Assembly: GCF_000026365.1 (NCBI RefSeq)
Contig: NC_012993.1
Span: 620,001 to 684,000 of the forward strand
Source of the DNA: Zygosaccharomyces rouxii
Lineage: Eukaryota; Ascomycota; Saccharomycetes; Saccharomycetales; Saccharomycetaceae
Reading direction: 5' to 3'
DNA: 64,000 bases
The position numbers and the translations under genes were made by a program. Under the pieces are notes generated by a model that saw only the letters and a program-made list of their open reading frames with translations, was not told the DNA's origin and ran no database searches. Positions 47,682 through 58,841 of the stretch are shown in pieces. Positions within the stretch are counted from its first letter, which is position 1. Each line of letters starts with the position of its first letter.

Positions 47682-50576
47682 TTACAAAAGTATGTCCAAT
47701 TCTTCAACTGTGTAAACATCTTCGGAGGGTAATGGATAATAAGGCACCAAAGAATCCGTATGTTGGACGTATACATTATTGTAAACTTTCCAAAATGCCT
47801 TGCGAACAACTTTAGCTGGATGGAATAAACCAACCCAGATATAGTTCATAAATATACCAGGCCCCACTGAATGGCTAAGAGCCTCCAATCCTTCCAAAAT
47901 ACGAACAATTGCATGTGTCGATGTTTCAAAAACGTTGGGCATCAAGAGATTCAACATGTGGATGAATGCTTCTTCGTACCCAGCACCGCTGCAGTGGAGT
48001 GCGATGTGTCTGATCACATTGGCACCAGTTTGACGATGAACTAAATCACGGTCTGTCAATGCGTCTTCTATCAGAGGTGTGATAAAATAAATATAGTCCT
48101 GAGACATTCCACCGATGTATTCAAACATGAACGCCATAGCCTTTAAAACACCGTTTTGCACATTGGTCTCTGGTGTCTTGTATTCGTTCATCAGAGCTGG
48201 TAAAACAATGTAGGGACCACAAGTCTTTGCGACTATACCTATTGCAATGGCTGTGCATACACGCAGTTGTCTTTCTTGAACTTTCAAATTGTTAAGTAAT
48301 GTTACCAAAACATCCTGGGGACCGATCGCATTGGCAATAAGTCCAAAAGTGTCATTAGCGGCTTTCCTGATAGGCTTATTAGTGCTCTTTAACATTTCCA
48401 ACATTTCAAAGCAAATTCTCATCCATTCCTTGGGTGGAACCGACTCCGGAGCTAAGGCAGCGATCCTACCTATCAGGTCGATACTATTAAGTTGAACTTT
48501 CTTATGTCTGTTCCTTAAGATTGGTGTCAGTGTCGGTAAGATTTGGTTAATAGGTGGTTGAATTATTGACAAATCCATTTCACAAACTGCTGTGAACAGA
48601 GCACCGAGGATGGATCCTAGGACTTCGGGATACACCTCACCTAATGATTCATAAAGCACTATATTCAATTTGTTTAGGATATCCAGCTCCCCACAATTTT
48701 TGATAACTGGTATGAATATGGCACATAAGTCAGCAGCATGTTGACGAGCTATAGCGTCCTTATGTCTCAGATGATCTAAAATGGCACTGACAATAGGTGA
48801 AATGTATGGTTTCATTCTTTTATCGAAGGCTGCAGCAACAATCCCAAATCCTTTAAAAATCGAACTGTCTTTGTTCGTCTGTTCTTGGAATGCAACTAGC
48901 ATGGCATCGATAAGACGTGTCTCTAGCCTCTCATCTAGTTCACCAGTCCCTAGTAAATCTACGACTCGGGAGACAGCTGCAACGGCCATCGTTCTGAAAG
49001 GTTCCGCTTCATCTCTGAGCGGTTTGAGTAAGTGCTCGATGGTGAACTTTGCCCCGATCTTTTCAGAAAGAACCACAGTAGTGAAAACTACCATTTTGTT
49101 AATTTGGCGGTCCAGTGCAGTACGTCTAATCCAAAAATTCTTGAAAAAATCTTGGGCAACGTTTTCCCGTAGGTATCTGGGAGTCACACCCTCCGTCCTA
49201 CTACATTTTTGAAGTACTAGTAAAACTGCTTTTTTCATTTCGTCATCTGGTGAACTGAATTCTCTTTTAACAATCCTCATTACTTCTTGTGTGTAATAAC
49301 CGGCATATTCAGCATCCATCAATGATATCAGGGAGCCTAAACATTTCAAGAAAGCCGCTAGGATTTTTCCTCTGTGAGTTCTGACACCTCTCCACAGGCT
49401 TTCTAAAACAACATTAAATGCTTCTATACCGTATGGGTAAGAATTTTGAGCTAAAGTAGCCAACGCATTAGCACTTGCTATTCTCAAAGGTATATGTGCG
49501 TCCGTTAAACTATCACTAAGACATTCCACTAACCCTGCTAAGTGCGGCAGAACTCCAATCCCCATAAGGATACCAATTTGTTGAATTATTCTGACACCAC
49601 TTTGACGGATTCTCCAGGATTTTCTTGAATGACATACCGCATTTAAAAATGGTATCAAATTGGCAATACCTAATGCCTTACCGACAACAGCCATAGCCTT
49701 TGATGTAGTATTTCTCACATAATCATCTTCGTGGTCAATATCCTTGGAGACAGATGTGATAATCGCAACTAGTCCAGCTGCATTTGCTAGAGTTGTAATG
49801 ATTTCTCGTCCTGTGGCTCTAGCTAACGGATCTTCATCTATCAGTAATGGGGAAATTACTGTCAATACTTTATGAGTATATGGCTTAATCTCTCCTCCTA
49901 ATTTGAATAAAACTCTTCCAATTACCTTTATCATTAAGTGTCTCTCTTGATCTTCCAAAGTTCTGTCTAGAAGAATCGGGAGGATGGAATCAAGTATCAA
50001 TGTGGGTCCATAATCGCTACATTTATCTCGAAGCATCTTCATAGAGGCTTTTCTTGAAGCACTATCACCATTTTTGATCTTTAATAGCAGCAGCAGAAGT
50101 GACATTTCCTGTTTTTCACTCTTGCTGAGACTCTCAGTTGGTTTATTAGCTAGCAGTGGAGCAAAATGCTTTTGATCTGAGGGTTTAAAGAATTTTAGTC
50201 TATACTTCTCCGGTAAATCATCTGCTAGTCGGCCCACTAACTGCTTCTGTACTTCCCTTGAAGTCTCTGGAATCTCATATGCACCCACGTCCCATCTAGA
50301 TTTCTTCTTGGCTGGCGGTACGACTTCATTACTCTCATCGCCTGCTGGAGCCAGCGACCTTTTCCTATCGTTAGCATCAGCAGGTCTTCTATGGTATTCA
50401 TCTTGTTTCCCTTGGACACTTCTCGACTGCATTTGCCTCTGTAGTGGATCTGGATCCTCATCTTGAGTAGACTCTGACCTAATACTGTTCTGTAAATCCT
50501 GCGGTATAGAATAACTTCCACCTAGCTGATGATTCCCGTCATCAGAAGAGCCCACAAACTGGACAGCTTTGCTCAT
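47682..50576 (-). CDS. HSH155: U2 snRNP SF3b1 subunit Hsh155
   Basis: A 964-residue protein (S. cerevisiae 971), the HEAT-repeat core of SF3b that clamps the U2-branch-site helix. Residues about 95-964 are HEAT repeats; hallmark blocks include LLDEDPLARATGREIIT-type and VYPEVLGSILGAL segments. A U2AF-ligand-type motif, KKSRWDVG (R94-W95-D96), lies in the flexible N-terminus next to a basic run. The C-terminus ends YTVEELDILL. With only one intron visible in this window, it still serves a functional splicing machine. Divergent from GPI16 (188 bases). Confidence 0.96.
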   Translation of the reverse strand: MSKAVQFVGSSDDGNHQLGGSYSIPQDLQNSIRSESTQDEDPDPLQRQMQSRSVQGKQDEYHRRPADANDRKRSLAPAGDESNEVVPPAKKKSRWDVGAYEIPETSREVQKQLVGRLADDLPEKYRLKFFKPSDQKHFAPLLANKPTESLSKSEKQEMSLLLLLLKIKNGDSASRKASMKMLRDKCSDYGPTLILDSILPILLDRTLEDQERHLMIKVIGRVLFKLGGEIKPYTHKVLTVISPLLIDEDPLARATGREIITTLANAAGLVAIITSVSKDIDHEDDYVRNTTSKAMAVVGKALGIANLIPFLNAVCHSRKSWRIRQSGVRIIQQIGILMGIGVLPHLAGLVECLSDSLTDAHIPLRIASANALATLAQNSYPYGIEAFNVVLESLWRGVRTHRGKILAAFLKCLGSLISLMDAEYAGYYTQEVMRIVKREFSSPDDEMKKAVLLVLQKCSRTEGVTPRYLRENVAQDFFKNFWIRRTALDRQINKMVVFTTVVLSEKIGAKFTIEHLLKPLRDEAEPFRTMAVAAVSRVVDLLGTGELDERLETRLIDAMLVAFQEQTNKDSSIFKGFGIVAAAFDKRMKPYISPIVSAILDHLRHKDAIARQHAADLCAIFIPVIKNCGELDILNKLNIVLYESLGEVYPEVLGSILGALFTAVCEMDLSIIQPPINQILPTLTPILRNRHKKVQLNSIDLIGRIAALAPESVPPKEWMRICFEMLEMLKSTNKPIRKAANDTFGLIANAIGPQDVLVTLLNNLKVQERQLRVCTAIAIGIVAKTCGPYIVLPALMNEYKTPETNVQNGVLKAMAFMFEYIGGMSQDYIYFITPLIEDALTDRDLVHRQTGANVIRHIALHCSGAGYEEAFIHMLNLLMPNVFETSTHAIVRILEGLEALSHSVGPGIFMNYIWVGLFHPAKVVRKAFWKVYNNVYVQHTDSLVPYYPLPSEDVYTVEELDILL

Positions 50577-50764
50577 CTTGAGATCTTTTTCGTCACTTTT
50601 GTCGATGTTTTTTCTTTACATTATATGTTTGATGGAGAGATTGATCTTTAACATGGAAAGCTTCTTATTTAACGTTTAATGTAAAGGTTCCTACACGTAT
50701 AAAAGATTAAAAAATTTGGATAGAAAACCGTCATTGGAGGCGGTCTGCATTCGAAATAAAATCT

Positions 50765-52816
50765 ATGAGGTTGATTGGGATGGTTCAGCTGATTGGAATT
50801 GCAAGTTGGATAGGCTTGTTTAGCCGTGTAATACGTGCTGTTGAAGCAGAAGGCACTTCATTAGGATTTGAAATTGATCAAGATATTGACCTCCAAGGGG
50901 ATTGCAATGAATCCTTGGGTAATTACAAGCATAACTGCAAGTCAGGATTTCTATCTAATGAAGGAGGAAGTGAGACTGAAATTGAAGTCACTGAGACTGT
51001 TATTGAAGATGCACCTCAGCCTACTATTAATCTAAGGACTAGAGAAGATGATTCCATTGCCGTTAAAGATCAGATATGGTACCCGTATAGCGAGCATCTT
51101 TCTATTAAGCCCTTGCCCAAAAATTACTTGTTGGCCTCATTCGATTTTGACACGCAATCTAATGAGTTCGTTCCTGGTAAACCTTCGACAGATTTTGATG
51201 ACTACAGCCATTATACAGTTTTCCCTAAGGCATTTAAGCCCATATTGGATCAAACTTCTACTAGACAGCTGCACCTAAGATTCACCAGAGGATTTTGGGA
51301 TGCTGAATCGTGGGGGCGGCTACCCCACGATGGGTTCAAATCTGGTGGTTCCGGTGTAGAGATATGGGCTATCCTGGAGGCAGATTCTAAGGATAGTGCA
51401 TTTAGGCAGTGGAAAACTTTGGTCAATTCATTGAGCGGCTTGTTCTGTGCCTCAATGAATTTTATCGATGGATCTAAGACCACTTTCCCTGTTGAATCTT
51501 TCCATCCAGTGGATGATACTACTTTACCACTCTTTGATCAAAATAAGCAATTATATTTGGTGCGTGCTGCATTGGCAAATGAACCCATCTGTACCGAGAA
51601 TTTGACACCACTTGTGAAACTATTCCCAACAAAGGGCAAATCTGGTATTACGACTCTTTTGGATGGCCACAAAGTGTTTGATTCATCCTGGCACAGTTTA
51701 TCTGTCGATATTTCTACAGACTGTGATGACCAGACTGAACGTTGCAGTCACTCTTTGCAAGCTCTTGTTGATATGGTGATCAATGTGCCCAACACTTTAG
51801 CTAGGAGTGAAAATCCAATTCCAAAACCTTTGCCAGGCGATAAGTTACGTTGTGATTTGGATAAACCTCATGATGCATTCCACTGTTTCCAATTGCCTTA
51901 TGAGACTGAAGGTTCCTACGGTCTATCACAGTTATTTGGTAAATATATTCAAGGTTCTAGCCTGATGTCTCAAGAACCATCACAAGTCTGTGTGGATATC
52001 GCTGATAGTTGGAATACATTCATCCAAGTTAATGGTAGTTTGTTTGCCACTACAGATAACTGCTTTGAATTGAAGGACTTCCAACAACAGGACATATATT
52101 TTGAATCCAACAATACCAACGAAGTAGTTGATGTGGAACCAGTACCCGTGTATGTGAGTCGATCTTTAACTGGCTACGGTCAAGATCGTGGTGGTTTACG
52201 TACCGTTTTTGTGAACCCCCAAGATGAACCAGTGACTTTGATATACTTTGAATCATTGCCCTGGTTCATGAGAATTTATCTTTCTACAATGCATCTGGAA
52301 GACAATCCACAAAGCCCTGTTAACATTTCGCTGGACGATATTTTGCAATCCACGTATTACATGCCAGCCGCCGATAGGGTTAGGCCCACCCACTTGGAAT
52401 ACAAAATTACCATTCCTGCAAACACCACTTTAGCGGTCTCTTACCAATTTGACAAATCTCTATTGCAATATGCAGAGTACCCGCCAGATGCCAACCATGG
52501 TTTTGAAATCGAATCTGCTGTAATTACAGTTATTGAACCTACCACATACCAATTGAGAACAGCTACGCTGTTGCTACTGTTGTCTACACCTGATTTCAGT
52601 ATGCCCTACAATGTCATCATATTAACATCTACTGTAATGGGGTTAATCTTTGGTACGTTGTTCAATTTACTGGTGAAGAAGATGTTACCAGTTGAAGAAG
52701 CCGACAAGATTCAAGAGGGTAATGGCCTGAGGAACAAAATCCAGCTATTCAAGAGTAGAATTATGGCCAAATTTAACTTAAAACGCCGGGAGGTTAAAAC
52801 AGATTTGAAAGAGTAA
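50765..52816 (+). CDS. GPI16: GPI transamidase subunit Gpi16 (PIG-T)
   Basis: A 683-residue ER membrane glycoprotein (S. cerevisiae 610), subunit of the complex that attaches GPI anchors. A signal peptide covers the first about 25 residues (MVQLIGIASWIGLFSRVI core). The lumenal domain contains blocks LLASFDFDT, HYTVFPKAF, LHLRFTRGFWDAESWG, and HGFEIESAVIT. A single C-terminal membrane helix (VIILTSTVMGLIFGTLF, about 617-640) is followed by a basic cytosolic tail. The pair of cysteines in LFCASMNFID includes the residue disulfide-linked to Gpi8 in the family. An extra acidic insert near 40-90 explains the length. In S. cerevisiae it is YHR188C, next to YHR187W as here. Confidence 0.95.
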   Translation: MRLIGMVQLIGIASWIGLFSRVIRAVEAEGTSLGFEIDQDIDLQGDCNESLGNYKHNCKSGFLSNEGGSETEIEVTETVIEDAPQPTINLRTREDDSIAVKDQIWYPYSEHLSIKPLPKNYLLASFDFDTQSNEFVPGKPSTDFDDYSHYTVFPKAFKPILDQTSTRQLHLRFTRGFWDAESWGRLPHDGFKSGGSGVEIWAILEADSKDSAFRQWKTLVNSLSGLFCASMNFIDGSKTTFPVESFHPVDDTTLPLFDQNKQLYLVRAALANEPICTENLTPLVKLFPTKGKSGITTLLDGHKVFDSSWHSLSVDISTDCDDQTERCSHSLQALVDMVINVPNTLARSENPIPKPLPGDKLRCDLDKPHDAFHCFQLPYETEGSYGLSQLFGKYIQGSSLMSQEPSQVCVDIADSWNTFIQVNGSLFATTDNCFELKDFQQQDIYFESNNTNEVVDVEPVPVYVSRSLTGYGQDRGGLRTVFVNPQDEPVTLIYFESLPWFMRIYLSTMHLEDNPQSPVNISLDDILQSTYYMPAADRVRPTHLEYKITIPANTTLAVSYQFDKSLLQYAEYPPDANHGFEIESAVITVIEPTTYQLRTATLLLLLSTPDFSMPYNVIILTSTVMGLIFGTLFNLLVKKMLPVEEADKIQEGNGLRNKIQLFKSRIMAKFNLKRREVKTDLKE

Positions 52817-52859
52817 GTATAGGTACATGTAGAAAGAATTACGTAGGGTGTGTGTTAAT

Positions 52860-53768
52860 TTAAAATGGATCCTCGTATGGATCTTCTTCGTCAAAATCGT
52901 CATCTTTTTCAAATTGGTATACAATAGCACCACCAGTATTAAAAGATTGTGCTTCTAAGAAAGGCAATGCCACTTGGTCCTTAGCCATCCTTTGCTTAGC
53001 TGATGTGGAAAGGTTGAAAGTGGTCAAATCTTGCAATGCCTCTGGATTTTCACCGTCATCGTTATCAGCCTCTTGAGTCTCCTTAACAACCTCGTAGCTA
53101 TGCGTGTTAGTATCCACATAAAAATCATGCACTAGAGATCTACCACTTTTCCTTCTATTGGTCAGAGTTAACTGGAACCTACTGTTGTTTAAGCCGCGCG
53201 GTACCAAATATTTAACCAACTCCTCTTTCAACTCTTCTTCGTCTAATTCCTTGTTTAATATTGGATTTACCTCTAACACAGTGGTTGCCATGAAATAAAG
53301 TAACGATAGAGTTGGTGGGTAGTGTTCTAACGAAGGATCTGCAATTTCTGGCATATCTTTATGGTAAACTCCTAAAACTGTTGCATGCTTAGAACCAATG
53401 GATGCCATAAATTGAGCTACTTGATTCTTAGGGATATGGTTCATAGAATCCACTACAACGACACTCTTTGGACCTGAACTTGTAGGTGATGAGGAGGGCA
53501 GGTACGAACTTATAGTTTGTGATAATTTTGCTAAACCAACGGATTCCACATCGATAAATTTGGTAGCATATGAGGGACAGTTCACACTTTCAAATGAAAC
53601 ATAAATCACAGATACTTGACCATTTTTACTAGCGTTGTAAAGGATTTCATCCAAAAGATAGCTAGCGGTCTGTGCAATGCTATCTATACACAAAAGCAAC
53701 GGGGAGAATTCGTTCAAGCTCAAGACCCTTTTTAGCAAAATCGTAGCATTCGAATTAGACCCACTCAT
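52860..53768 (-). CDS. IKI1: Elongator subunit Elp5
   Basis: A 302-residue protein (S. cerevisiae 309). Elp5 sits in the Elp4-5-6 RecA-like ring of Elongator, which adds the wobble-uridine modifications mcm5 and ncm5 to tRNA. The fold lacks a true Walker A, as in the family. Conserved blocks are ILLKRVLSLNE, LLCIDSIAQTASYLLDE, VVDSMNHIPKNQ, PRGLNNSRFQLTLTNRRKSGRSL and the ending DDDFDEEDPYEDPF, nearly identical to yeast. It is divergent from KOG1 (308-base shared region) and converges on GPI16 with 43 bases. Confidence 0.95.
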   Translation of the reverse strand: MSGSNSNATILLKRVLSLNEFSPLLLCIDSIAQTASYLLDEILYNASKNGQVSVIYVSFESVNCPSYATKFIDVESVGLAKLSQTISSYLPSSSPTSSGPKSVVVVDSMNHIPKNQVAQFMASIGSKHATVLGVYHKDMPEIADPSLEHYPPTLSLLYFMATTVLEVNPILNKELDEEELKEELVKYLVPRGLNNSRFQLTLTNRRKSGRSLVHDFYVDTNTHSYEVVKETQEADNDDGENPEALQDLTTFNLSTSAKQRMAKDQVALPFLEAQSFNTGGAIVYQFEKDDDFDEEDPYEDPF

Positions 53769-54076
53769 AATATCAGCCGCCTCTTATTTCATCCAGGTAT
53801 ATCCAAACTTTGTTAATTTTAGTTCAGTGCACTTTACGTTTTTCCATGTTCAAATTTTAACGGAAGATCGTTAGGTAGCGAAACCTTCTTAACCATAGTC
53901 AAGGTATACTGATTAAGGAGGAATCTGCCATATACTAAACTGATTTAAGCCAGTTATTAGTCACCAGAGCTGGTCAATAATCATATCTCTAAGATCTGGT
54001 GGCTTTACAGGGTTATCCCTTTATAGAATTTGTTGTTTATCACTACGAAAATTGACCGGTAGAGTCAGTCAATAAT
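53769..54076. promoter_or_regulatory. IKI1-KOG1 divergent region
   Basis: 308 bases between divergent starts. No known factor site or RNA gene recognised. Confidence 0.4.
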
Positions 54077-57000
54077 ATGCCGGTTACCTATGGACCTCAG
54101 CCATTGAGGCCTATAAATGTGGATACTAGACATGGATTTGGTGAACAGTACCACAGTGAACAGTTTTTACAGTCATTAGCCAACGATTTCATATTTTATT
54201 TTGATGATAAGAGACATAAGACTAACGGTAATCCGACTCCTGAGGAGGAAAAGGAGGAGGATGCACAGCATTACTACCAGCCTATACAGGATTGGAAGAT
54301 TATGAAAGATAGACAAAAAACCGTTAGTGCAGCTTTATTGTTGTGTCTGAATTTGGGAGTAGATCCACCGGATGTTATCAAAACGCAGCCATGTGCAAGG
54401 GTAGAGTCATGGGTAGATCCATTGAATTTCCAGGACTCTAAGAAGGCAATTGAGCAAATTGGTAAAAATTTGCAGACCCAATATGAGACTTTATCGCTAC
54501 GAACTCGATACAAGCAAAGTTTAGATCCATGTGTTGGAGACGTGAAGAGGTTTTGCAATTCGTTGAGAAGAACCTCCAAGGATGATCGGATATTGTTCCA
54601 CTACAATGGACATGGAGTTCCACAACCAACACCGTCAGGTGAAATATGGGTTTTTAACAGAGGTTATACGCAATATATCCCCGTGTCTCTATATGATTTA
54701 CAAACTTGGTTGGGGGCACCATGCATATTTGTTTATGATTGTAACAATGCTGGAAACATTGTAAACAATTTTAAGAAATTTGTTCAAAAGAGAATCAGAG
54801 AAGAGCAAGAAGGTATCCAAAATACATCAGCACCGTCGCCATCATTTACCAATGCAGAGTGTTTTCAGCTTGCATCGTGCAGATCTGACGAATTGTTACT
54901 CATGTCACCTGAACTACCGGCAGATCTATTCACATGTTGTTTGACATGTCCCATTGAAATTAGTGTGAGAGTGTTTCTAATGCAAACACCGTTAAAAGAA
55001 TCTAAGTATAAGATTCTATTTGAAAATCCAATTACAAGTGAATTTGACGACGATAAAAACTCTTATAAATCTAGGATTCCCAATGTTAACATTCCAGGTG
55101 TTTTGTCCGATAGAAGAACACCGTTAGGTGAATTAAATTGGATCTTTACAGCGATTACCGATACTATAGCTTGGACTTCCTTACCTCGTCCACTGTTCAA
55201 GAAATTATTCAGACATGACCTTATGGTAGCAGCATTGTTCCGTAATTTCTTGTTAGCTAAAAGAATTATGCCGTGGTACAATTGCCACCCTATTTCAGAT
55301 CCAGAATTAACGGATAGCATAGCTAGCCATCCAATGTGGCAAGCGTGGGATTTAGCCTTAGATGAGGTGTTGAGCAAACTGGTGGAAGATTTAAAAAATG
55401 CGCCGCCTTCTACTGACTTGGAGAGTCAATTAATTTTACAACAACAAGAGTCTTTACAAAGCCAAACACCGCAAAGAAATGAGATTAAATCAGATACCAT
55501 CCAAGCACATTCGAGGTTTGCAGTCGGGAATTTGAGTACCATGTCATTGGCTAATCATCCAGCGGCACAATCAGCAACCAGGAAATCAGCGGCAAGTTTG
55601 GTGCAAGTGCCACAGCAACAGCAACAAAAACAATTCACCGGTTTCTTTGAACAAAACCTGACTGCCTTCGAACTATGGTTGAAATATGCATCCAATACAA
55701 GACATCCACCGGAGCAACTACCGATTGTATTGCAAGTGTTATTGTCCCAAGTTCATCGGATACGTGCATTGGTACTCCTCTCCCGATTCCTCGATTTGGG
55801 ACCATGGGCGGTCTATTTATCGCTGTCTATAGGGATTTTTCCCTACGTTCTGAAACTTCTGCAAAGTCCCGCACCTGAATTGAAGCCCATTTTGGTTTTC
55901 ATTTGGTCGAGGATCATGTCGATTGATTATAAGAACACACAGGCTGAGCTTATTAAGGAAAAAGGGTTCATGTACTTCGTGTCAGTATTAGTACCCGATT
56001 GGGGCGTGCTTCCATCACCAGCAAGTAGTTCTTCCATTGCGCCAGGCTCACAATTTTCCATGGCTGCTAGTCCTAGCTTAAATGGTTCTAGAGGTCAATT
56101 TTATCCTTCCCAGGGGGGCGCTTACCTAGCTACTCATTATCACTCTAATGATACAACTGATGAGCAGAAGGCAATGGCGGTTTTTGTCCTTTCTTCGTTC
56201 GTGAGAGATTTCCCACTGGGTCAGAGGTATTGTTTCAGCTTAGACTTGGTGGACAAATTAAGCTTCTACTTGGAAAATTCTGAAATTCCCCTGCTACGAC
56301 AATGGTGTGCAATTTTAATTGGCCAACTTTGCAGTCACAATTCGCTTTACAGGCATATATGTATGAATGCGGGCATCATAAACACATTGCTGGGATCTTT
56401 GAAAGATCCTGTTCCCGAAGTGAGAACCGCTGTGCTATTGGCTTTGAAGAATTTCATTTCTGATGTCGATGATGTTGACCAGATGTTCAGAATGCAGCAA
56501 GAAATGGAACAACAATATCACCAACTTCATGCACAGCTGCAACAATTGCGGGGCGGTTCACATCAGCAGCAGGCACATCATATTGAACAACAGCAGATTA
56601 AATTGGAGCAACAGATTCAGCATTGTCAAATCATGCAATTGCAGATGCAAAATATTGAACCAAGGAAATTGAAAAGACAGGAGGTCACCAACCTTGTAGC
56701 AGTTTTAGGGTTAATAAATGATGGATCGCCATTGGTAAGAAAGGAAGTGATCATTTTTTTATCACAAGTTGTTTACCGTTACATTAATTTCTTCATCGTC
56801 GTGGCATTTAATGAATTGATCGAAGAGATTATTCAAATGGAAGGCAAAGATTCTGATGCTCAGAACTTTTCTGATAAATACTCGGTTAGTCATGGATCTG
56901 TTTTTAGTACTGTTTGGGAAGCGCTACTGATTCTGGCTGAGGATCCTTATTCTGAAAACCGCTCTTTGGCCGGACAAGTTGTTGATTATATTTTGCTAGA

Positions 57001-58654
57001 GCTAAGTACCCACAAGGACCTAAGTGATGCATTCTCAAAGATTGAGCACTATTTGGCTAAAAGAAGCGTGGGCCAAAATGGTAGGTCAATGGTAAGTAAC
57101 CCTCAAGTTCAGCTTTTGAAAAAGCCAAATTTACCATTCTCTTCAGATAAGAATGGAAAGAATGAAAGTACTGAAAGAAAGAAGGATGGTAGCAGCATAC
57201 GTAAGAAAGGTGCATCTTTAAGCAAGTTCTTCCAGAACCTTAGTTTGGGAACTTCGAGAAGTGGATCTGAAAATGACTTGCGTGGAATGGTGAATGATCA
57301 TGATTCGAAACCTGCCGGATTATCTTTCTTGAGTGTGCCACATGGTATGGCGCCTCAAGCAACGATCCCAAGACCTCGGAAGTTTGATGGAGCATTGAAA
57401 CTGCCATTGGAAAGCACTTTCTTGGACTATTCTCGTGAATATTTTCAAGAACCACAGATGAGAAGACATGAAACTGATGAGCCAGGAAGTGTTGAATATA
57501 GTGCTAGAGTATGGCGCAGAAACAGAAATGAGAGTATTATTCAAGAGACTCAAGCTGAAAAGAAATTGGCGCTTTACGGCGATTGGTCTAATCGTGTGGT
57601 CACCTTGGATAATAAGACGCAACCGAAATTGTTGAGGTTTGCACAATTTGAAAATCACTTGGTTAGCGTAGATGAAAGAGACGAAGTGACAGTTTTCGAT
57701 TGGGATTCCAAGAGAACGTTATCAAGATTTTCCAATGGCAATCCATTTGGTACTAAAGTTACGGATCTAAAATTTTTAAATGAAGATGATGCTGCCCTAC
57801 TGTTGGCTGGTTCATCCGATGGTATCGTGAAGATCTATAAGAATATTCATTCTAATGATGATCTCGAGCTTATTTCTGCATGGAGAGGTTTGACTGATAT
57901 GTTGTTGACTCCTCGTTCTAGCGGACTATTAACTGAATGGCAACAGATTAGAGGTTCCCTTTTAACTACTGGTGATGTAAAAATCATTCGTGCATGGGAT
58001 GCCCATACGGAAACGGTTGAAGTGGATATACCTGCGAAGACTTCATCCTTAATTACATCTATTACATCGGACCAATTGGCAGGTAATCTTGTTGTTGCCG
58101 GTTTTGCCGATGGGTCCCTCAGAGTATACGATAGACGTGTCGACCCAAGAGATTCTATGGTTAGACTCTGGGGACCAGGTGCAGGTTCCAGACGTACATG
58201 GATCAATAACGTTCACATGCAAAGAGGTGGTTGCAGAGAATTGGTTAGTGGTGCTACTAATGGTGTTGTAGAGTTATGGGATATACGAATGAATGAGCCT
58301 GTAGGTATGTTCACTGATGAAAACGTTCAACAACAGAATGGACAAAGAAGAACTACTACCATGACTACCACTCAAGTACATGAACATGCTCCAATTATTG
58401 CTACAGGAACGAAACAGGTCAAAATTTGGACTACATCTGGTGATCTTTTGTCCAGTTTCAAAAACCAACACAACACTGGTGGTGTGGCAGGTACTCTAGC
58501 TGTCACAGGTATCAGATCCACATTATCGTCTTCAAGCGCATTTTTGTCATCGATGGCATTCCATCCTCATAGAATGATGTTGGCTGCTGCCAATTCTCAT
58601 GATACTGGCATCAGTATCTATAAATGTGAGGACAGGAACTCTGAGTTTTACTAA
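54077..58654 (+). CDS. KOG1: TORC1 subunit Kog1 (raptor)
   Basis: A 1525-residue protein (S. cerevisiae 1557), the raptor subunit that presents substrates to TOR kinase on the vacuole. The N-terminal raptor-conserved, caspase-like domain runs from about 70 to 260: VSAALLLCLNLGVDPPDV, RILFHYNGHGVPQPT, and FVYDCNNAGNIV. HEAT repeats with long linkers lie between about 330 and 970, including LDLGPWAVYLSLSIGIFPYVL. A Gln-rich segment (about 805-860) interrupts the HEAT region. Seven-bladed WD40 repeats occupy the C-terminal about 350 residues (LLAGSSDGIVKIYKN, VAGFADGSLRVYDRR, SGATNGVVELWDIR). All main parts of the family are present. Confidence 0.97.
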   Translation: MPVTYGPQPLRPINVDTRHGFGEQYHSEQFLQSLANDFIFYFDDKRHKTNGNPTPEEEKEEDAQHYYQPIQDWKIMKDRQKTVSAALLLCLNLGVDPPDVIKTQPCARVESWVDPLNFQDSKKAIEQIGKNLQTQYETLSLRTRYKQSLDPCVGDVKRFCNSLRRTSKDDRILFHYNGHGVPQPTPSGEIWVFNRGYTQYIPVSLYDLQTWLGAPCIFVYDCNNAGNIVNNFKKFVQKRIREEQEGIQNTSAPSPSFTNAECFQLASCRSDELLLMSPELPADLFTCCLTCPIEISVRVFLMQTPLKESKYKILFENPITSEFDDDKNSYKSRIPNVNIPGVLSDRRTPLGELNWIFTAITDTIAWTSLPRPLFKKLFRHDLMVAALFRNFLLAKRIMPWYNCHPISDPELTDSIASHPMWQAWDLALDEVLSKLVEDLKNAPPSTDLESQLILQQQESLQSQTPQRNEIKSDTIQAHSRFAVGNLSTMSLANHPAAQSATRKSAASLVQVPQQQQQKQFTGFFEQNLTAFELWLKYASNTRHPPEQLPIVLQVLLSQVHRIRALVLLSRFLDLGPWAVYLSLSIGIFPYVLKLLQSPAPELKPILVFIWSRIMSIDYKNTQAELIKEKGFMYFVSVLVPDWGVLPSPASSSSIAPGSQFSMAASPSLNGSRGQFYPSQGGAYLATHYHSNDTTDEQKAMAVFVLSSFVRDFPLGQRYCFSLDLVDKLSFYLENSEIPLLRQWCAILIGQLCSHNSLYRHICMNAGIINTLLGSLKDPVPEVRTAVLLALKNFISDVDDVDQMFRMQQEMEQQYHQLHAQLQQLRGGSHQQQAHHIEQQQIKLEQQIQHCQIMQLQMQNIEPRKLKRQEVTNLVAVLGLINDGSPLVRKEVIIFLSQVVYRYINFFIVVAFNELIEEIIQMEGKDSDAQNFSDKYSVSHGSVFSTVWEALLILAEDPYSENRSLAGQVVDYILLELSTHKDLSDAFSKIEHYLAKRSVGQNGRSMVSNPQVQLLKKPNLPFSSDKNGKNESTERKKDGSSIRKKGASLSKFFQNLSLGTSRSGSENDLRGMVNDHDSKPAGLSFLSVPHGMAPQATIPRPRKFDGALKLPLESTFLDYSREYFQEPQMRRHETDEPGSVEYSARVWRRNRNESIIQETQAEKKLALYGDWSNRVVTLDNKTQPKLLRFAQFENHLVSVDERDEVTVFDWDSKRTLSRFSNGNPFGTKVTDLKFLNEDDAALLLAGSSDGIVKIYKNIHSNDDLELISAWRGLTDMLLTPRSSGLLTEWQQIRGSLLTTGDVKIIRAWDAHTETVEVDIPAKTSSLITSITSDQLAGNLVVAGFADGSLRVYDRRVDPRDSMVRLWGPGAGSRRTWINNVHMQRGGCRELVSGATNGVVELWDIRMNEPVGMFTDENVQQQNGQRRTTTMTTTQVHEHAPIIATGTKQVKIWTTSGDLLSSFKNQHNTGGVAGTLAVTGIRSTLSSSSAFLSSMAFHPHRMMLAAANSHDTGISIYKCEDRNSEFY

Positions 58655-58841
58655 TGGAAGGAAGAAAACAGGTATAGTATTCGTAATTATAATTATAATT
58701 TGTAAAAATAATGCATTTTTATTAGGGCATGTTGAATTATCTACGATATGCAAGCGGCAAGAGAAAAGGAACGTGTTTGATCTTTCATTTTTTCGTGGTT
58801 ATGTGTGCACTCAATTAATTAAATAATTAACAAGTTATTAA